Shown here: piece by piece, positions 1-9,796 of the stretch
How the letters are laid out: each line of letters starts with the position of its first letter
Numbering within the stretch: position 1 is the stretch's first letter
From: Rarobacter incanus
Lineage (GTDB): Bacteria > Actinomycetota > Actinomycetes > Actinomycetales > Cellulomonadaceae
Direction: 5' to 3'
NCBI RefSeq assembly: GCF_006715765.1
Contig: NZ_VFNV01000001.1
Location: 682,001-746,000, forward strand
DNA: 64,000 nucleotides
Made by a program: the position numbers and the translations under genes
The notes under the pieces: generated by a model
Seen by the model: the letters and a program-made list of their open reading frames with translations, nothing else
Database searches by the model: none
Told to the model about the DNA's origin: nothing

Positions 1-737
1 TTGAAGTACAGCACGCCCAGCAAATCGTCGGTGGAATCTCCGATCACGGGAATCCGGGAGTAGCCCGACCGCAGAAACAACCGCTGCGCGCGCGGCAGGG
101 TTTCTTCGGCATTGATCACGATCATGTCGGTGCGCGGGACCATGACCTCGCGCGTCATCGTGTTGGACAGCTCCACGACGCTGCGCAGCATGTCGCGTTC
201 CAGTTCCTCAATCGCACCCGATTCCTCGGCCCGGTCGACCATTTCGACCAGTTCCCCACCGGGTCCACCCTCGCGGATGCCCGGACGGGTCGCGACCGCC
301 CACGGCGCAGCCTTCGCAATCGTCAGCGCGACCCGCAGGATCCCGCTGGCCCAGCCCAGGGTGCGTCCCGGGCGATTGCGGCCCACCGTACGCGGGCTCA
401 AACGCACTAACACCAGGGCAAACAGCACCGAGGCGAGCCCCGCGATGACAAGGACGAGCCACCAGGAGCTGACCAATCCCGACACCGCGATGGTGAGGCA
501 CACTGCCGCGATAGTCTCGGATATGACCCGCACGAGCGCGGCCGCTGAGGCGGTGCGTTGGGGATCGGCCATGATCGCCTCGATGCGCGATCTGCGCTGC
601 GGGTGGCGGGCCACGGCGTCGGCAACCGCCGTGCGCGACGCGCGCAGAACCGCCGCCTCTCCGGCGCTCAGGGCGGCCGCCATGGCGTTGCCAAGGATCG
701 TCACGATAAGCAGGACTGCTATGGGCGCGTCACTCAT
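1..737 (-). CDS. CNNM/CorC-family membrane protein with CBS domain (3' end beyond window)
   Basis: Translating the minus strand from ATG at 737 gives an open frame to base 1, about 245 residues, with the C-terminus outside the window. The first ~150 residues carry hydrophobic segments of the CNNM (DUF21) type. After these comes an acidic linker (EEsGAIEELERDMLRSV) and then the start of a CBS domain (TREVMVPRTDMIVI and later SGYSRIPVIGD). This order is typical of the HlyC/CorC (CNNM) family, which is linked to Mg2+/Co2+ homeostasis. It starts 7 bases after the ybeY stop, the usual ybeY-CNNM order in actinobacteria. The transport role is inferred from the family only. Confidence 0.88.
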   Translation of the reverse strand, partial: MSDAPIAVLLIVTILGNAMAAALSAGEAAVLRASRTAVADAVARHPQRRSRIEAIMADPQRTASAAALVRVISETIAAVCLTIAVSGLVSSWWLVLVIAGLASVLFALVLVRLSPRTVGRNRPGRTLGWASGILRVALTIAKAAPWAVATRPGIREGGPGGELVEMVDRAEESGAIEELERDMLRSVVELSNTMTREVMVPRTDMIVINAEETLPRAQRLFLRSGYSRIPVIGDSTDDLLGVLYF

Positions 738-744
738 CGGCCAT

Positions 745-1197
745 TCACCTGCCCGCTAAGAACGTGAGCAGCAGTTTTCGCTGCAGCGCAAACATTTCGC
801 GTTCCTCTTCCGGCTCCGCGTGGTCGTAACCCAAGAGGTGCAAGATGCCGTGGGTGGTCAACAGCAGTAGTTCCTCGACCGTCGAGTGACCGGCGATCTG
901 CGCCTGGCGCACCGCCACCTCGGGACACAAGACGATGTCTCCTAGCAGGCCCTCGGGAGCAGATTCCGCCTCCGAGCCCGGTCGCAGTTCGTCCATGGGG
1001 AACGATAGGACATCCGTGGGGCCGGGCTCGTCCATCCACTTGACATGCAAGTCGGTCATCGCGTCGGCGTCGACAAAGACAATTGCGAGTTCGGTTTGCG
1101 GGTGCAGGTGCATCTGCGCCATCACGTACTGCGCGAGCGCCGAAAACTCCGCCTCGTCCACCTCGAATCCGGACTCATTATTAACCTCAACGCCCAC
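745..1197 (-). CDS. ybeY: YbeY endoribonuclease (rRNA maturation factor)
   Basis: A 150-residue protein, the normal family length. It begins [10 protein letters not shown], matching the conserved N-terminus, and carries the zinc-binding signature [11 protein letters not shown] with histidines at about 116, 120 and 126. YbeY is a single-strand endoribonuclease involved in 16S rRNA 3' maturation and ribosome quality control. It sits 8 bases downstream of phoH and 7 bases upstream of the CNNM gene, so the three are probably co-transcribed. Confidence 0.95.
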   Translation of the reverse strand: MGVEVNNESGFEVDEAEFSALAQYVMAQMHLHPQTELAIVFVDADAMTDLHVKWMDEPGPTDVLSFPMDELRPGSEAESAPEGLLGDIVLCPEVAVRQAQIAGHSTVEELLLLTTHGILHLLGYDHAEPEEEREMFALQRKLLLTFLAGR

Positions 1198-1205
1198 GCG
1201 CGCTA

Positions 1206-2228
1206 CTACCTCCGACCAGAAACACGATTGATACGCCCATCACTTGATGTGACCTCCCACCTGCCGTATGCGTCGATGATGTCCGCCACGAGCCGATGCC
1301 GCACCACGTCCGAGGAGGTCAGATGGCAGAACGCCACATCGTCCACTCCCATCAGCACGTCCTCGATCGTGCGCAGCCCCGAGGCGATCCCGCCGGGAAG
1401 GTCCACCTGCGTCACGTCCCCGGTCACCACCATCCGCGAGTTGAAGCCCAGGCGTGTCAGGAACATCTTGAGCTGTTCGACTGAGGTGTTCTGCGCTTCA
1501 TCGAGAATGATGAAGGCGTCGTTGAGGGTGCGCCCACGCATGTATGCGAGCGGAACCACGTCCACGGTGCCTTGCTCGATCAGCCGCGGCAAAAGGTCCG
1601 GGTCCATCATGTCACGCATCGCGTCATACAGCGGGCGCAGGTACGGGTCTATTTTCTCGGTCAGGGATCCGGGCAGGTATCCGAGGCGCTCACCGGCCTC
1701 CACCGCGGGCCTTGTCAGGACGATCCGACTGACCTGTTTGGCCTGCCAGGCCTGCACCGCCTTGGCGACCGCCAAGTAAGTCTTGCCGGTGCCCGCCGGG
1801 CCGATACCGAAGGTGATCGTATTGGCGTCGATCGCGTCGACGTATCGGCGTTGGCCGACGGTCTTGGGACGGATGGACTTGCCCCGGTTGGATACGATAT
1901 CCATGCTCAGAACCTCGGCCGGCCGGATCGGCCGGTCGCCCCCGAGCATGGTGGCCGAACGCCGCACGACGTCGGGGTCCAGGGCCACGCCCGCCAGGAC
2001 CAATTCGACCAGTTCGTCGATGAGACCGGCCGCCACCGGCACCTGATCGCGGGGACCGCGCAAGGAAAACTCGTTGCCCCGGACATGAAAATCGATGGCC
2101 GGGAAGCTGTCCTCAAGGGCCCGCAGCACGCTGTCCGAATGCCCCAGCAACGCCGCCATCGAGACGTGCGCGGGGACGGCGATGCTGTGGACGGACTGCG
2201 CAGACGACGAACTCACGCGGGTGACCAC
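1206..2228 (-). CDS. phoH: PhoH-like ATPase
   Basis: A 340-residue P-loop protein. Walker A is at residues 143-150 (GPAGTGKT) and the Walker B-like DEAQ is at 243-246, both typical of PhoH-like ATPases (helicase-related fold). The exact cellular role of the family is unclear; proximity to ybeY suggests RNA metabolism. The start is GTG at 2228, which overlaps the 3' end of the upstream HIT gene by 16 bases and suggests translational coupling. An N-terminal region of ~100 residues precedes the ATPase domain, as in other actinobacterial members. Confidence 0.93.
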   Translation of the reverse strand: MVTRVSSSSAQSVHSIAVPAHVSMAALLGHSDSVLRALEDSFPAIDFHVRGNEFSLRGPRDQVPVAAGLIDELVELVLAGVALDPDVVRRSATMLGGDRPIRPAEVLSMDIVSNRGKSIRPKTVGQRRYVDAIDANTITFGIGPAGTGKTYLAVAKAVQAWQAKQVSRIVLTRPAVEAGERLGYLPGSLTEKIDPYLRPLYDAMRDMMDPDLLPRLIEQGTVDVVPLAYMRGRTLNDAFIILDEAQNTSVEQLKMFLTRLGFNSRMVVTGDVTQVDLPGGIASGLRTIEDVLMGVDDVAFCHLTSSDVVRHRLVADIIDAYGRWEVTSSDGRINRVSGRR

Positions 2229-2569
2229 CCCAGTTGCTCACCGGCTATCACATGCGCGTGAACGTGGAAGACGCTTTGCCCGGCGCGCGGCCCGGAGTTG
2301 AATATCAGGCGGAATTGGCCGTCCGCGAGCGTCCCGGCGACCTGATCGGCCAGGCTGACCATCTCCGCGAGCAGATCGGCGTCACCGGCCGCGACCTGCG
2401 CGACGTCGCCGTAGTGCGCCCTGGGAACGACCAGGACGTGCACGGGAGCTTGCGGGTCGATATCGCGAAACGCGATCACGTTGTCGCTGGAGGCGACCAC
2501 ATCCGCCGGTAACTCGCCCGCGACGATGCGGCAGAACAGGCAGTTGGTGGAATCGGTGGGAGTCGTCAT
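2213..2569 (-). CDS. HIT-family hydrolase (HINT-like)
   Basis: A 118-residue protein with the histidine triad HVHAHV at residues 102-107, and CLFC near residues 10-13 that can bind zinc in HINT proteins. Family members hydrolyse nucleoside phosphoramidates or related nucleotide conjugates, with the middle histidine of the triad as nucleophile. It lies between rsmE and phoH and overlaps phoH, a common order in actinobacteria. The physiological substrate cannot be told from sequence. Confidence 0.9.
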   Translation of the reverse strand: MTTPTDSTNCLFCRIVAGELPADVVASSDNVIAFRDIDPQAPVHVLVVPRAHYGDVAQVAAGDADLLAEMVSLADQVAGTLADGQFRLIFNSGPRAGQSVFHVHAHVIAGEQLGWSPA

Positions 2570-2587
2570 GGTTGTAAGCCTAGCGCG

Positions 2588-3346
2588 TCACGCCCATGCG
2601 CCACAGAGCGCGTTGGTTGCGGCTATGGCGGCCGCCCCGGCCGTCGAGGTGCGTAGCACGTTATCGCCGAGCTTGACTACCACGCCGCCGGCGGCGACCA
2701 GGCTTGCCGTTTCCGCGGTGCCGATGCCGCCCTCCGGACCCACCACCAACCACATCGGGGTAACGTCGGCATCGACAACACCAACGAGCGAGCGGGTCGC
2801 CTCCTCGTGGAGTACGAGGACCCGCACCCCGGTGGCTACTGCTTGCGCAACCTGCTGCGCCAATCCTCGCGAATCCACGACCGGGTGCACCCGCGGCAGC
2901 CACGACCTGCGCGACTGCTTGGTCGCCGCGCGAACCGCGTCGTGCCATTTCGCCTGGGACTTTTCCGTGCGGTCCCCGCGCCACCTCACTACGCAGTTCG
3001 CCGCCTGCCACGGGATCACCGCGCTCACGCCCAACTCGGTGGCCGTCGAGATCGCGAGTTCGGCGCGATCTGCCTTGGCTAGTGCCTGCACCAGGGTGAT
3101 CTCTATCGCGGGCGGTGGCTCATGGGTCACTTGTGCGACGCGAACCGTCAACGACTTGCCGTGGTTTACCTCGACGCTCCCCGCGATTCGCAGTCCGTCC
3201 CCGTCTACCAGGTGGATGGATTCTCCCGCCCGCAGGCGTTGCACCATCGCGGCGTGGCGGCCCTCGTCCCCTCCCAGCACGATCGAGTCACCCGCGCTCG
3301 GCACGCCCCCGCCCACGGGCTTGTAAAAAAAGGTGGGCGCGCTCAC
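2588..3346 (-). CDS. rsmE: 16S rRNA (uracil-1498-N3) methyltransferase RsmE
   Basis: A 252-residue SPOUT-class methyltransferase. Visible RsmE signatures are KQSRRSWLP near 143-151, LHEEAT near 179-184 and the SAM-binding knot VVGPEGGIG at 201-209. It methylates U1498 of 16S rRNA using S-adenosylmethionine. Its ATG overlaps the dnaJ stop codon by 4 bases (3343-3346), so it is translationally coupled to dnaJ. That dnaJ-rsmE-HIT-phoH order is well conserved. Confidence 0.94.
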   Translation of the reverse strand: MSAPTFFYKPVGGGVPSAGDSIVLGGDEGRHAAMVQRLRAGESIHLVDGDGLRIAGSVEVNHGKSLTVRVAQVTHEPPPAIEITLVQALAKADRAELAISTATELGVSAVIPWQAANCVVRWRGDRTEKSQAKWHDAVRAATKQSRRSWLPRVHPVVDSRGLAQQVAQAVATGVRVLVLHEEATRSLVGVVDADVTPMWLVVGPEGGIGTAETASLVAAGGVVVKLGDNVLRTSTAGAAAIAATNALCGAWA

Positions 3347-4458
3347 TGGCGGCCAGAGAGCTTCTCACGCAGCCGCGAGAATACGCCCTTGGAAGTCGAG
3401 TGCACGCGCGCGGCCGGCCGCTCTTCGCCGCGCAGGCGCGCAAGTTCTCGCAGCAAGTCGCGTTGCTCATCGGTGAGTGCTTCGGCGATCTCGACCTCGA
3501 CATGCACGTCCAGGTCACCGCGCGATTGAGAGTGCAGGCGCCCAACGCCCAATCCGTGCATCGTCAGCACCTCATCGGGTTGGGTGCCCGGTGGGATGTC
3601 GAGCGTCTGCGTGCCATCGAAGGTTTCGAGTTCGATAACGGTACCCAGTGCCGCGGCCGTCATGGGCAGCGTCACGGTGCAGTGCAGGTCATCTCCCTGG
3701 CGGGCGAAAACCTCGTGATCGAGCACGCGGATCTGCAGGTACAGGTCGCCGGCCGGTCCGCCGCCGGGACCCACCTCGCCCTTCTCGCGGAGCCGCACGC
3801 GGTTTCCGGTTTCCACCCCCGCAGGGATTTCGACCGTCAGGTCTGTCTCGGAACGCACGCGCCCCTGGCCAGCACATTCCTGGCAGGGGGAGGGCAGAAC
3901 CGTGCCGTGTCCGTCGCACATGGCGCACGGCGCCGACGTCATGACCTGGCCCAGGATCGAACGCGCCACGCGATTGACCGATCCGCGCCCGTGGCATGCC
4001 TGGCAGGTTTGGGGGCTCGTCCCCGGTGCGCAGCACGAGCCCTGGCAGGCCGGGCACACTACCGCCGTGGTCAGCGGGACCGTTATCTGCGCACCGAACA
4101 CGGCATCGCGCAGGTCAACCGCGACCTCCTTGAGCGCATCCTGGCCGCGACGGGTGCGCGGCACGGGCCCCTGCGAGGCGCCCCCGCCGCCGAAGAACGT
4201 CTCGAAGATGTCCTGGAAGCCAAAGCCTCCGGCGGCGCCGCCCCCCGGGGCACTGGGGTCAACGCCCATGTCGTACTGCTCGCGCTTTTGCGCGTTCGAC
4301 AGTACCTCGTAGGCGTGGGTGACTTCCTTGAAGCGGTCCTCCGCCCCGGGGCCGGCGACATCGGGGTGCAGCTCGCGAGCGAGCTTGCGGTAAGCCTTCT
4401 TGATCTCTTCGAGCGATGCGGTGCGGGAAACCCCGAGCACGGAATAGTAATCAGTCAC
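3343..4458 (-). CDS. dnaJ: Chaperone protein DnaJ (Hsp40)
   Basis: A full-length 371-residue type I DnaJ. It has a J domain with HPD at residues 31-33, a Gly/Phe-rich stretch at about 72-95, and a zinc-finger region at about 135-200 with four CxxC motifs (CPAC, CQAC, CAMC, CQEC). C-terminal substrate-binding domains follow. It stimulates DnaK ATPase activity and delivers unfolded clients. No dnaK or grpE is nearby; pairing with hrcA is typical of the second, HrcA-linked dnaJ of actinobacteria. It is probably repressed by HrcA through the CIRCE element upstream of hrcA. Confidence 0.95.
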   Translation of the reverse strand: MTDYYSVLGVSRTASLEEIKKAYRKLARELHPDVAGPGAEDRFKEVTHAYEVLSNAQKREQYDMGVDPSAPGGGAAGGFGFQDIFETFFGGGGASQGPVPRTRRGQDALKEVAVDLRDAVFGAQITVPLTTAVVCPACQGSCCAPGTSPQTCQACHGRGSVNRVARSILGQVMTSAPCAMCDGHGTVLPSPCQECAGQGRVRSETDLTVEIPAGVETGNRVRLREKGEVGPGGGPAGDLYLQIRVLDHEVFARQGDDLHCTVTLPMTAAALGTVIELETFDGTQTLDIPPGTQPDEVLTMHGLGVGRLHSQSRGDLDVHVEVEIAEALTDEQRDLLRELARLRGEERPAARVHSTSKGVFSRLREKLSGRQ

Positions 4459-4493
4459 TGAGTCTTGCAGTCCTTTGTGTTGGCGTAAGTTCG

Positions 4494-5534
4494 CTATGCG
4501 GCGACGAATCGCGACAAGTAGCGGGCTATTGCGCGCACGGCGCTGATGGTCGAGGGATAGTTCATGTGCGTGGGCCCGATGGAGCTGATCGTGGCGACCA
4601 GATCAGCCCCGTGACCGTAACCGGAGGTCACCACCGACGCGTGGGCCAGCGCGTCAACCTGCGTTTCCTTACCGATGCGGACCGAAACCGGAGCCGTGTC
4701 GTGCGCCATCTCGGTCAAGAGGCGCAACAGCACGACCTGTTCTTCGAGGGCCTCAAGGACCGGCCCCAGCGTGCCACCGAATTCGATCTTGTCGGCCAGG
4801 TTCGCCGCCCCGGCCGCCACGATCCGTTCCTCGCGCTCCTCACCCAGGGCGTCCAGCACCGTTTGCGCCACCCCGAGAGCGAGCGGCCGGATGGCCGGGC
4901 GCACGGCCTGCGCGCATTCGTTGATCGCGGTCGCCAGTTCGGGCAGCCTCTTGCCGTCCGCGGCGCGATTCAGCTCCCCGCGCAGGTCGGCCAGGTCCTC
5001 CTCGGTTACCTGCGATTCGAGAGTAGTGATGCGTTGCTCGACCCGTCCGGTGTCCGTGATGATAACGACGAGCAACCTATCGGCGGACAACGCCACGAGC
5101 TCCAGGTGACGCAGCGAACTGCGCCGCAGGGACGGGTATTGGACGATCGCAAGCTGCCCGGTCAGCTGCGCCAGCAACTGGCTGGATCGCGCAATCACAT
5201 CATCTAGATCGATGCCGCCGCCCAAGAATGCTTCCACCGCACGGCGTTCGGACGCCGACATGGGCTTGATGGTCGTGAGCCGGTCGACGAAAAGCCGGTA
5301 TCCCTTGTCAGTCGGGACGCGGCCAGCAGAGGTGTGGGGCTGGGCGATGAGCCCCTCGTCTTCCAAAATCGCCATGTCGTTGCGGATGGTGGCAGGCGAG
5401 ACGCCCAGCCGGTACCCCTCGGCCACCGATTTCGATCCGACCGGCTCGTGGGTTGCGACGTAGTGCTCGATGACGGCCCGCAAGACGCTAATGCGACGCT
5501 CGGCGGTCGTTAGACGCGGTCCTGTGTCCGTCAC
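4494..5534 (-). CDS. hrcA: Heat-inducible transcription repressor HrcA
   Basis: HrcA is a dimeric repressor that binds CIRCE DNA and is kept folded by GroEL. The N-terminus ([19 protein letters not shown], then [20 protein letters not shown]) is the winged-helix DNA-binding domain. The rest matches the family, including '[16 protein letters not shown]'. I chose GTG at 5534, giving 346 residues, because GGGAG lies just upstream and the family starts there; the frame is open further upstream without conserved sequence. A CIRCE element about 70 bases upstream indicates autorepression, with dnaJ likely in the same transcript. Confidence 0.94.
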   Translation of the reverse strand: MTDTGPRLTTAERRISVLRAVIEHYVATHEPVGSKSVAEGYRLGVSPATIRNDMAILEDEGLIAQPHTSAGRVPTDKGYRLFVDRLTTIKPMSASERRAVEAFLGGGIDLDDVIARSSQLLAQLTGQLAIVQYPSLRRSSLRHLELVALSADRLLVVIITDTGRVEQRITTLESQVTEEDLADLRGELNRAADGKRLPELATAINECAQAVRPAIRPLALGVAQTVLDALGEEREERIVAAGAANLADKIEFGGTLGPVLEALEEQVVLLRLLTEMAHDTAPVSVRIGKETQVDALAHASVVTSGYGHGADLVATISSIGPTHMNYPSTISAVRAIARYLSRFVAA

Positions 5535-5602
5535 GAAGCTCCCTTCGGCGATTTTGCTTTGCGCTGGCTGCATGTTCTTGCAAGGACGAGGCCACCTCCC
5601 AC

Positions 5603-5629
5603 CTGGCACTCACATCCTTAGAGTGCCAA
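5603..5629 (-). promoter_or_regulatory. CIRCE element (HrcA operator)
   Basis: The inverted repeat is TGGCACTC-N9-GAGTGCCA, extended by a further base pair or so on each side, with exactly the 9-base spacer of the CIRCE consensus TTAGCACTC-N9-GAGTGCTAA. It lies ~70 bases upstream of the hrcA GTG and immediately past the DUF3097 stop, as expected for HrcA autoregulation. Confidence 0.9.
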
Positions 5630-5631
5630 TC

Positions 5632-6510
5632 TTACGCCGGTTCCGGATCGGTAGTCACGAAATCGATGAGGTTTTCCACAGGCCCGAGCAGTTCGGGTTC
5701 GAGATCGCGATAACTGTTGACTCGCGAAAGGATGGCGCGCCAGCCGTCGGCAACGTCCTCCTGCGTCGCGTGGGCCAGTCCCAGATGCGCAAGAATTCCG
5801 CGCTTCCATTCGACAGTTCGCGGTATCTGCGGCCAGTTTTCCAGCCCCATAACCCCCGGCTTCACGGCCTGCCAAACATCGACATAGGGGTGCCCGACGA
5901 CCAACAGCGCATCTTGCGGCCACTGCCGGCGAACATGCTCGACCATTATGGATTCCTTCGAGCCTGCGACCAGGTGATCTACCAAGACCCCCACGCGAGC
6001 ATCGGGCGTCGGCGCGGTGACCTGCAAGACGGCCTCGAGGTGATCTACACCCCGCAATATCTCGACAACGACTCCCTCTATCCGCAGATCGTCGCCCCAA
6101 ATGCGTTCGATGAGTTCCGCGTCGTGCGTGCCCTCGACCCAGATCCGCGAAGCCCTCGCCACGCGCTCGGGAGCATCGTGCACCGCCACCGACCCGGAGG
6201 CCGTACGCGTGGGGCGCGCTAGCGCTGTTCTAGTTCCGGGGGCAATCAATGTGACGGGCTTGCCGTCGATCCAAAATCCCGGGCCGAGCGGGAACGTGCG
6301 AACGCTGCCGCGCCTGTCCTGCAGGACGACAATGTGCTGTCCCCCGGACTTCTCGACGCGAACCACCGCCCCGACCCATCCGGTCATTACCTCCTCAACG
6401 ACGAGCCCGCGCCGCGCGGGCACCTCAACGCTGACGGGTTTTCTTTTGTGATGCGGGGTGCGGCCCGAAAGCACGTCGGCCGAATACCGATCGAAACTCA
6501 TACCCGTCAA
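5632..6510 (-). CDS. DUF3097 family protein
   Basis: A 292-residue protein matching the actinobacterial DUF3097 family: FDRYSADVLSG near the start, then VEVPARRGLVVEEV, then VEGTHDAELIERIWGDDL, then VGVLVDHLVAGSKES and VGHPYVDVWQAVKP. The 'VEGtHDAEL' and 'GVLVDHLVaGSKE' pieces resemble parts of a Toprim nucleotidyl-transfer fold; that is my inference. Function is unknown. It overlaps the preceding acyltransferase gene by 4 bases and lies directly upstream of the CIRCE-hrcA promoter. Confidence 0.85.
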   Translation of the reverse strand: MTGMSFDRYSADVLSGRTPHHKRKPVSVEVPARRGLVVEEVMTGWVGAVVRVEKSGGQHIVVLQDRRGSVRTFPLGPGFWIDGKPVTLIAPGTRTALARPTRTASGSVAVHDAPERVARASRIWVEGTHDAELIERIWGDDLRIEGVVVEILRGVDHLEAVLQVTAPTPDARVGVLVDHLVAGSKESIMVEHVRRQWPQDALLVVGHPYVDVWQAVKPGVMGLENWPQIPRTVEWKRGILAHLGLAHATQEDVADGWRAILSRVNSYRDLEPELLGPVENLIDFVTTDPEPA

Positions 6511-8444
6511 AATACCGTCTCCGGCACTGCCTTGAGCGCGTCCACGACCAAGTCAGCGTAGATTCCGGTCTTGTTAGGGTACGGATGTATGCCGTCGGGC
6601 CCGAACGCGCCCGGGTGCTCGTTGGCAACAGCGTCCCAGTCCGCGACGAAGACGTTCTTGTATTTTTTCGGCGCGGCGCGCAACGCCCTATTTGTCGGTT
6701 TGATCCAACTGCGCTGTGCATGCCCCGTCAGAAATACGATCGCGCGGCCCTTACCTACAGCGCTTACGACGTCGGCAATGATCTCTGCGTCGATCGTGGA
6801 GTTTGTCGCCAAGGCAATGACGACATAGGGGCGCAATTCGCCGCTGTCGCGAAGATCCTTGATGATGCCGGGAGCGGCGTTCATGCTCCGTCCCACCTTT
6901 GCAAGGATTCCGATCTTGGGCAGTTCCTTTTCGAGTGCTTGGGCAGCGGCGAGCGTTACCGAATCGCCGATAATCGTGGTGTTCTTACCAATCGGTTTGG
7001 GAGCAACAGCGCTTTGTTGCGGTGCGCTCGTCTCGCCTTTCGCGGCGTCGCCTGTCTTCTTGGTGGAGCTATCCGCGGACCGGGCCCCAGCAGCGTCTTG
7101 TTCGCTCAGCGCCTCCACGAAAGCCTGCCCGGCGGCCAACTGCCGATCCAATTCCGTTTGCGTCGGGGCCGTAGCCACCGCGTGCGCCGTTCCCCCCACC
7201 GCGAGGATCGTGGCGGCCCCGATCGAGGCGACCACCCGGCGCGTGTGCGCGGGCGCGTTGGCCCGCAAGGCCTTGACCGCGCCGACGGCGGTCAGCTTGA
7301 ACCCGAGCGTGCGAACGGGTTGCTCAACGAACCGATACGACAGGGCGGTGATCACGAACGTCAGCGTCACGATGAGGACCTGTCGGACCCATTCGGGCCA
7401 GCCGCCGAGGCCGTAATAGGCGATAACGACGAGCGGCCAGTGGTACAGGTAGAGGCCGTAGGAGCGCTGCCCAACCCACGCAAGCGCACCGCGTTCGGCC
7501 CGCTGCGCAAAATTGGGCAAGCACAGCAGCGCGGCGATGATCACGGCCGCGCTGAGGCTGGCGAGCGTGATTCCATAAATGTAGGTGGCCGCCGACGACC
7601 ATTGCAGGTACGCCGCCGTGCCCGTAATGATGCCCGCCGCCGCGATCGCCGCCGCGCGGGCCGTCACGTGCGCCCGCGCCGTGCGCCGGGCGCGCAGAAT
7701 CATGCGCCATCCGCTTCGAGACGATACCGCGGCGGCCAGAGCCGCCCCTAGCATCAAACCGGCAAGGTGCGTGTGGGTTCCGTAGTAGACCGCCGACGGG
7801 TCGTCCTTCACGCTCCCGGCGATGGCCATGGCGACTGCCGATAGGGCAGCGATGGAAAGCGAAGCCAACGCCACATACCGCAATGGTCTGGCATCGGTAG
7901 CGTCGCGCAGTCCGCGGCGCCGCCGCGAACGCATCACGCCGAGGACCACCGTGAGGATGAGCGGCCACACCAGGTAGAACTGTTCTTCCACCGCAAGCGA
8001 CCACAGGTGGGTAAACATCTCGGGGCTAAAACCTGACGCATAGGACGACCCGGCCGCGATATACAACCAGTTCGAAGTGAACGTCAGCGCGCCGACGATC
8101 TGCCTGCCGATCCCGACCAGAATGTCCCCGCCGATCAGGCCCGCGATGGCCGTGCCCGCAAGCACCGCGGTCAGGAGTGCCGGCAGGAGCCTGCGGGCTC
8201 GTCGCAACCAAAAGCGACCCAGATCGATGCGCCCGTTCGCCTGCCATTCACGCAGAAGCAGGCCCGTGATCAGGAAGCCGGAAACGACGAAGAACACGTC
8301 GACCCCGATGAACCCGCCGGGCAGCCATTGCGGGAAGATGTGGTAGACCAACACCAGCACGACGGCGAGTGCGCGCATGGCATCGAGGCCGTAGATGCGC
8401 CCTGCGAAGGGGTGCGCTTCGTCTCGCTTGCTGCCTTGTTCCAT
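6507..8444 (-). CDS. OafA/YrhL-type membrane acyltransferase with C-terminal SGNH domain
   Basis: A 645-residue protein in two parts. Residues ~15-390 form a multi-span acyltransferase-3 domain with the signature LDAMRALAVVLVLVYH (Arg24, His35) and GFIGVDVFFVVSGFLI. After a low-complexity linker (~430-485), residues ~490-645 form an SGNH-type domain with GDSV at 493-496 and the DxxH pair DGIH near 617. Such enzymes move acyl groups across the membrane onto surface polysaccharide or peptidoglycan; the acceptor is unknown. The gene sits between hemW and DUF3097 within an otherwise conserved run. Confidence 0.9.
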   Translation of the reverse strand: MEQGSKRDEAHPFAGRIYGLDAMRALAVVLVLVYHIFPQWLPGGFIGVDVFFVVSGFLITGLLLREWQANGRIDLGRFWLRRARRLLPALLTAVLAGTAIAGLIGGDILVGIGRQIVGALTFTSNWLYIAAGSSYASGFSPEMFTHLWSLAVEEQFYLVWPLILTVVLGVMRSRRRRGLRDATDARPLRYVALASLSIAALSAVAMAIAGSVKDDPSAVYYGTHTHLAGLMLGAALAAAVSSRSGWRMILRARRTARAHVTARAAAIAAAGIITGTAAYLQWSSAATYIYGITLASLSAAVIIAALLCLPNFAQRAERGALAWVGQRSYGLYLYHWPLVVIAYYGLGGWPEWVRQVLIVTLTFVITALSYRFVEQPVRTLGFKLTAVGAVKALRANAPAHTRRVVASIGAATILAVGGTAHAVATAPTQTELDRQLAAGQAFVEALSEQDAAGARSADSSTKKTGDAAKGETSAPQQSAVAPKPIGKNTTIIGDSVTLAAAQALEKELPKIGILAKVGRSMNAAPGIIKDLRDSGELRPYVVIALATNSTIDAEIIADVVSAVGKGRAIVFLTGHAQRSWIKPTNRALRAAPKKYKNVFVADWDAVANEHPGAFGPDGIHPYPNKTGIYADLVVDALKAVPETVF

Positions 8445-8527
8445 CGCCGCGTTGTGCCCCCGTAGTCGCCCGCCTAAACCACCTCATGATAGGCGGGCCG
8501 TGCGACATTTCGGCGGAATTGCGGGCG

Positions 8528-9796
8528 TCAGTCGCGTGTCAGTCGCGTCACAACTCCGTCGGCGAGCAGCCGCCCCCTGCGGGTCAAAACCAGGAACCCC
8601 GCGATCGCCGCGTGCCCATCGATGAGCCCCTCGGCGATCAATGCGGGGATTTCCGCGCGAGCGGACGGGGGCAAGTCCTGAACCGGCATCCCCGCGCGAA
8701 GGCGTATGCCCAGCATCATGGACTCGAGTTCGCGCGCGGCTGGGTCGAGCCATTCCAGGCCCGCCGCAGGCGACAGCCCCGCCGTCACCCGCGCCGCATA
8801 GGCGCGCGGGTGCTTGACGTTCCACCAGCGGAGCCCTCGTCGGTCCTGATCGTCCCCCCTGGACAGGCCACCGAGGTAGGAATGCGCTCCCGGACCGACG
8901 CCCCACCAATCGTGCCCCCGCCAATACGCCATGTTGTGCAGGCAGCGGTGATCAGCCGCATCATCCGTGCGCGCCCAGTTGGAGATCTCGTACCAGCAAT
9001 ACCCCGCCGCGGTAAGCATGTCGTCCGCCAGCTCGTACTTGTCGGCCTGATCATCCGCGCTAGGCATGCCCACGGCGCCGCGCCGCACCTGCGCCGCCAA
9101 CTTGGTGCCCGGCTCGACGGTCAGCGCGTAGGCGGAAATGTGGTCTGGTCCCGCCTCGATCGCGGCCCGCACGCTCGCTCGCCAATCGGCCAACGATTCA
9201 CCCGGCGTGCCGTAAATCAGGTCGAGTGATACGTCCAGCCCCGCCTGCCGCGCCCACGACACGCACGGTCCGATGCGTTCGGGCGCATGGGTGCGTTCAA
9301 GGGTCGCAAGCACGTGCGGCACCGCGGACTGCATCCCGAACGACACCCGCGTGAACCCGCCGGCGGCCAGCTCTTGCAGGTAGCGCAGATCCACCGAATC
9401 CGGATTTGCTTCCGTGGTGACCTCCGCGCCGGGCGCAATGCCCCACTGCTGGCGGATCGCATCGAGCATGGCGACCAGGTCGGATGCGGGCAACAATGTG
9501 GGAGTCCCGCCGCCGAAGAACACGGTGCTTACCTGCCTGCCGGGGTATCCGGCCGCTCGCATCGCTTGCCCTGCCAGCTGGACTTCCAGGGCGGCCACCG
9601 TGGCATAGTCCCGCTGGCTCGCTCCCCCACCCAGTTCGGTCGCCGTGTATGTATTGAAGTCGCAGTACCCGCAACGCACGCGGCAAAACGGCACGTGGAC
9701 GTAGACGCCGAAGGGATTGCTGGCATCGCCGAACTGACCGTCAGCCAACGGACCCCCCGCCGGAACCTCCTGGCCGGAGGGGAATGCGGGGCTCAC
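8528..9796 (-). CDS. hemW: HemW (radical SAM, oxygen-independent coproporphyrinogen oxidase-like)
   Basis: A 422-residue radical SAM protein. The cluster motif is C38-x3-C42-x2-C45 ([12 protein letters not shown]), with the HemW-type FxxC ahead of it. FGGGTPTLL and a C-terminal winged-helix-like region follow. HemW is regarded as a haem chaperone rather than a true coproporphyrinogen dehydrogenase, so the old 'HemN' label should be used with care. The GTG start at 9796 overlaps the lepA stop (GTGA), and lepA-hemW order is widely conserved. Confidence 0.92.
   Translation of the reverse strand: MSPAFPSGQEVPAGGPLADGQFGDASNPFGVYVHVPFCRVRCGYCDFNTYTATELGGGASQRDYATVAALEVQLAGQAMRAAGYPGRQVSTVFFGGGTPTLLPASDLVAMLDAIRQQWGIAPGAEVTTEANPDSVDLRYLQELAAGGFTRVSFGMQSAVPHVLATLERTHAPERIGPCVSWARQAGLDVSLDLIYGTPGESLADWRASVRAAIEAGPDHISAYALTVEPGTKLAAQVRRGAVGMPSADDQADKYELADDMLTAAGYCWYEISNWARTDDAADHRCLHNMAYWRGHDWWGVGPGAHSYLGGLSRGDDQDRRGLRWWNVKHPRAYAARVTAGLSPAAGLEWLDPAARELESMMLGIRLRAGMPVQDLPPSARAEIPALIAEGLIDGHAAIAGFLVLTRRGRLLADGVVTRLTRD

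Noticed and set aside
3115-4461. 448-residue plus-strand frame opposite dnaJ and rsmE
   Set aside because: It is a high-GC antisense shadow of two clear conserved genes.
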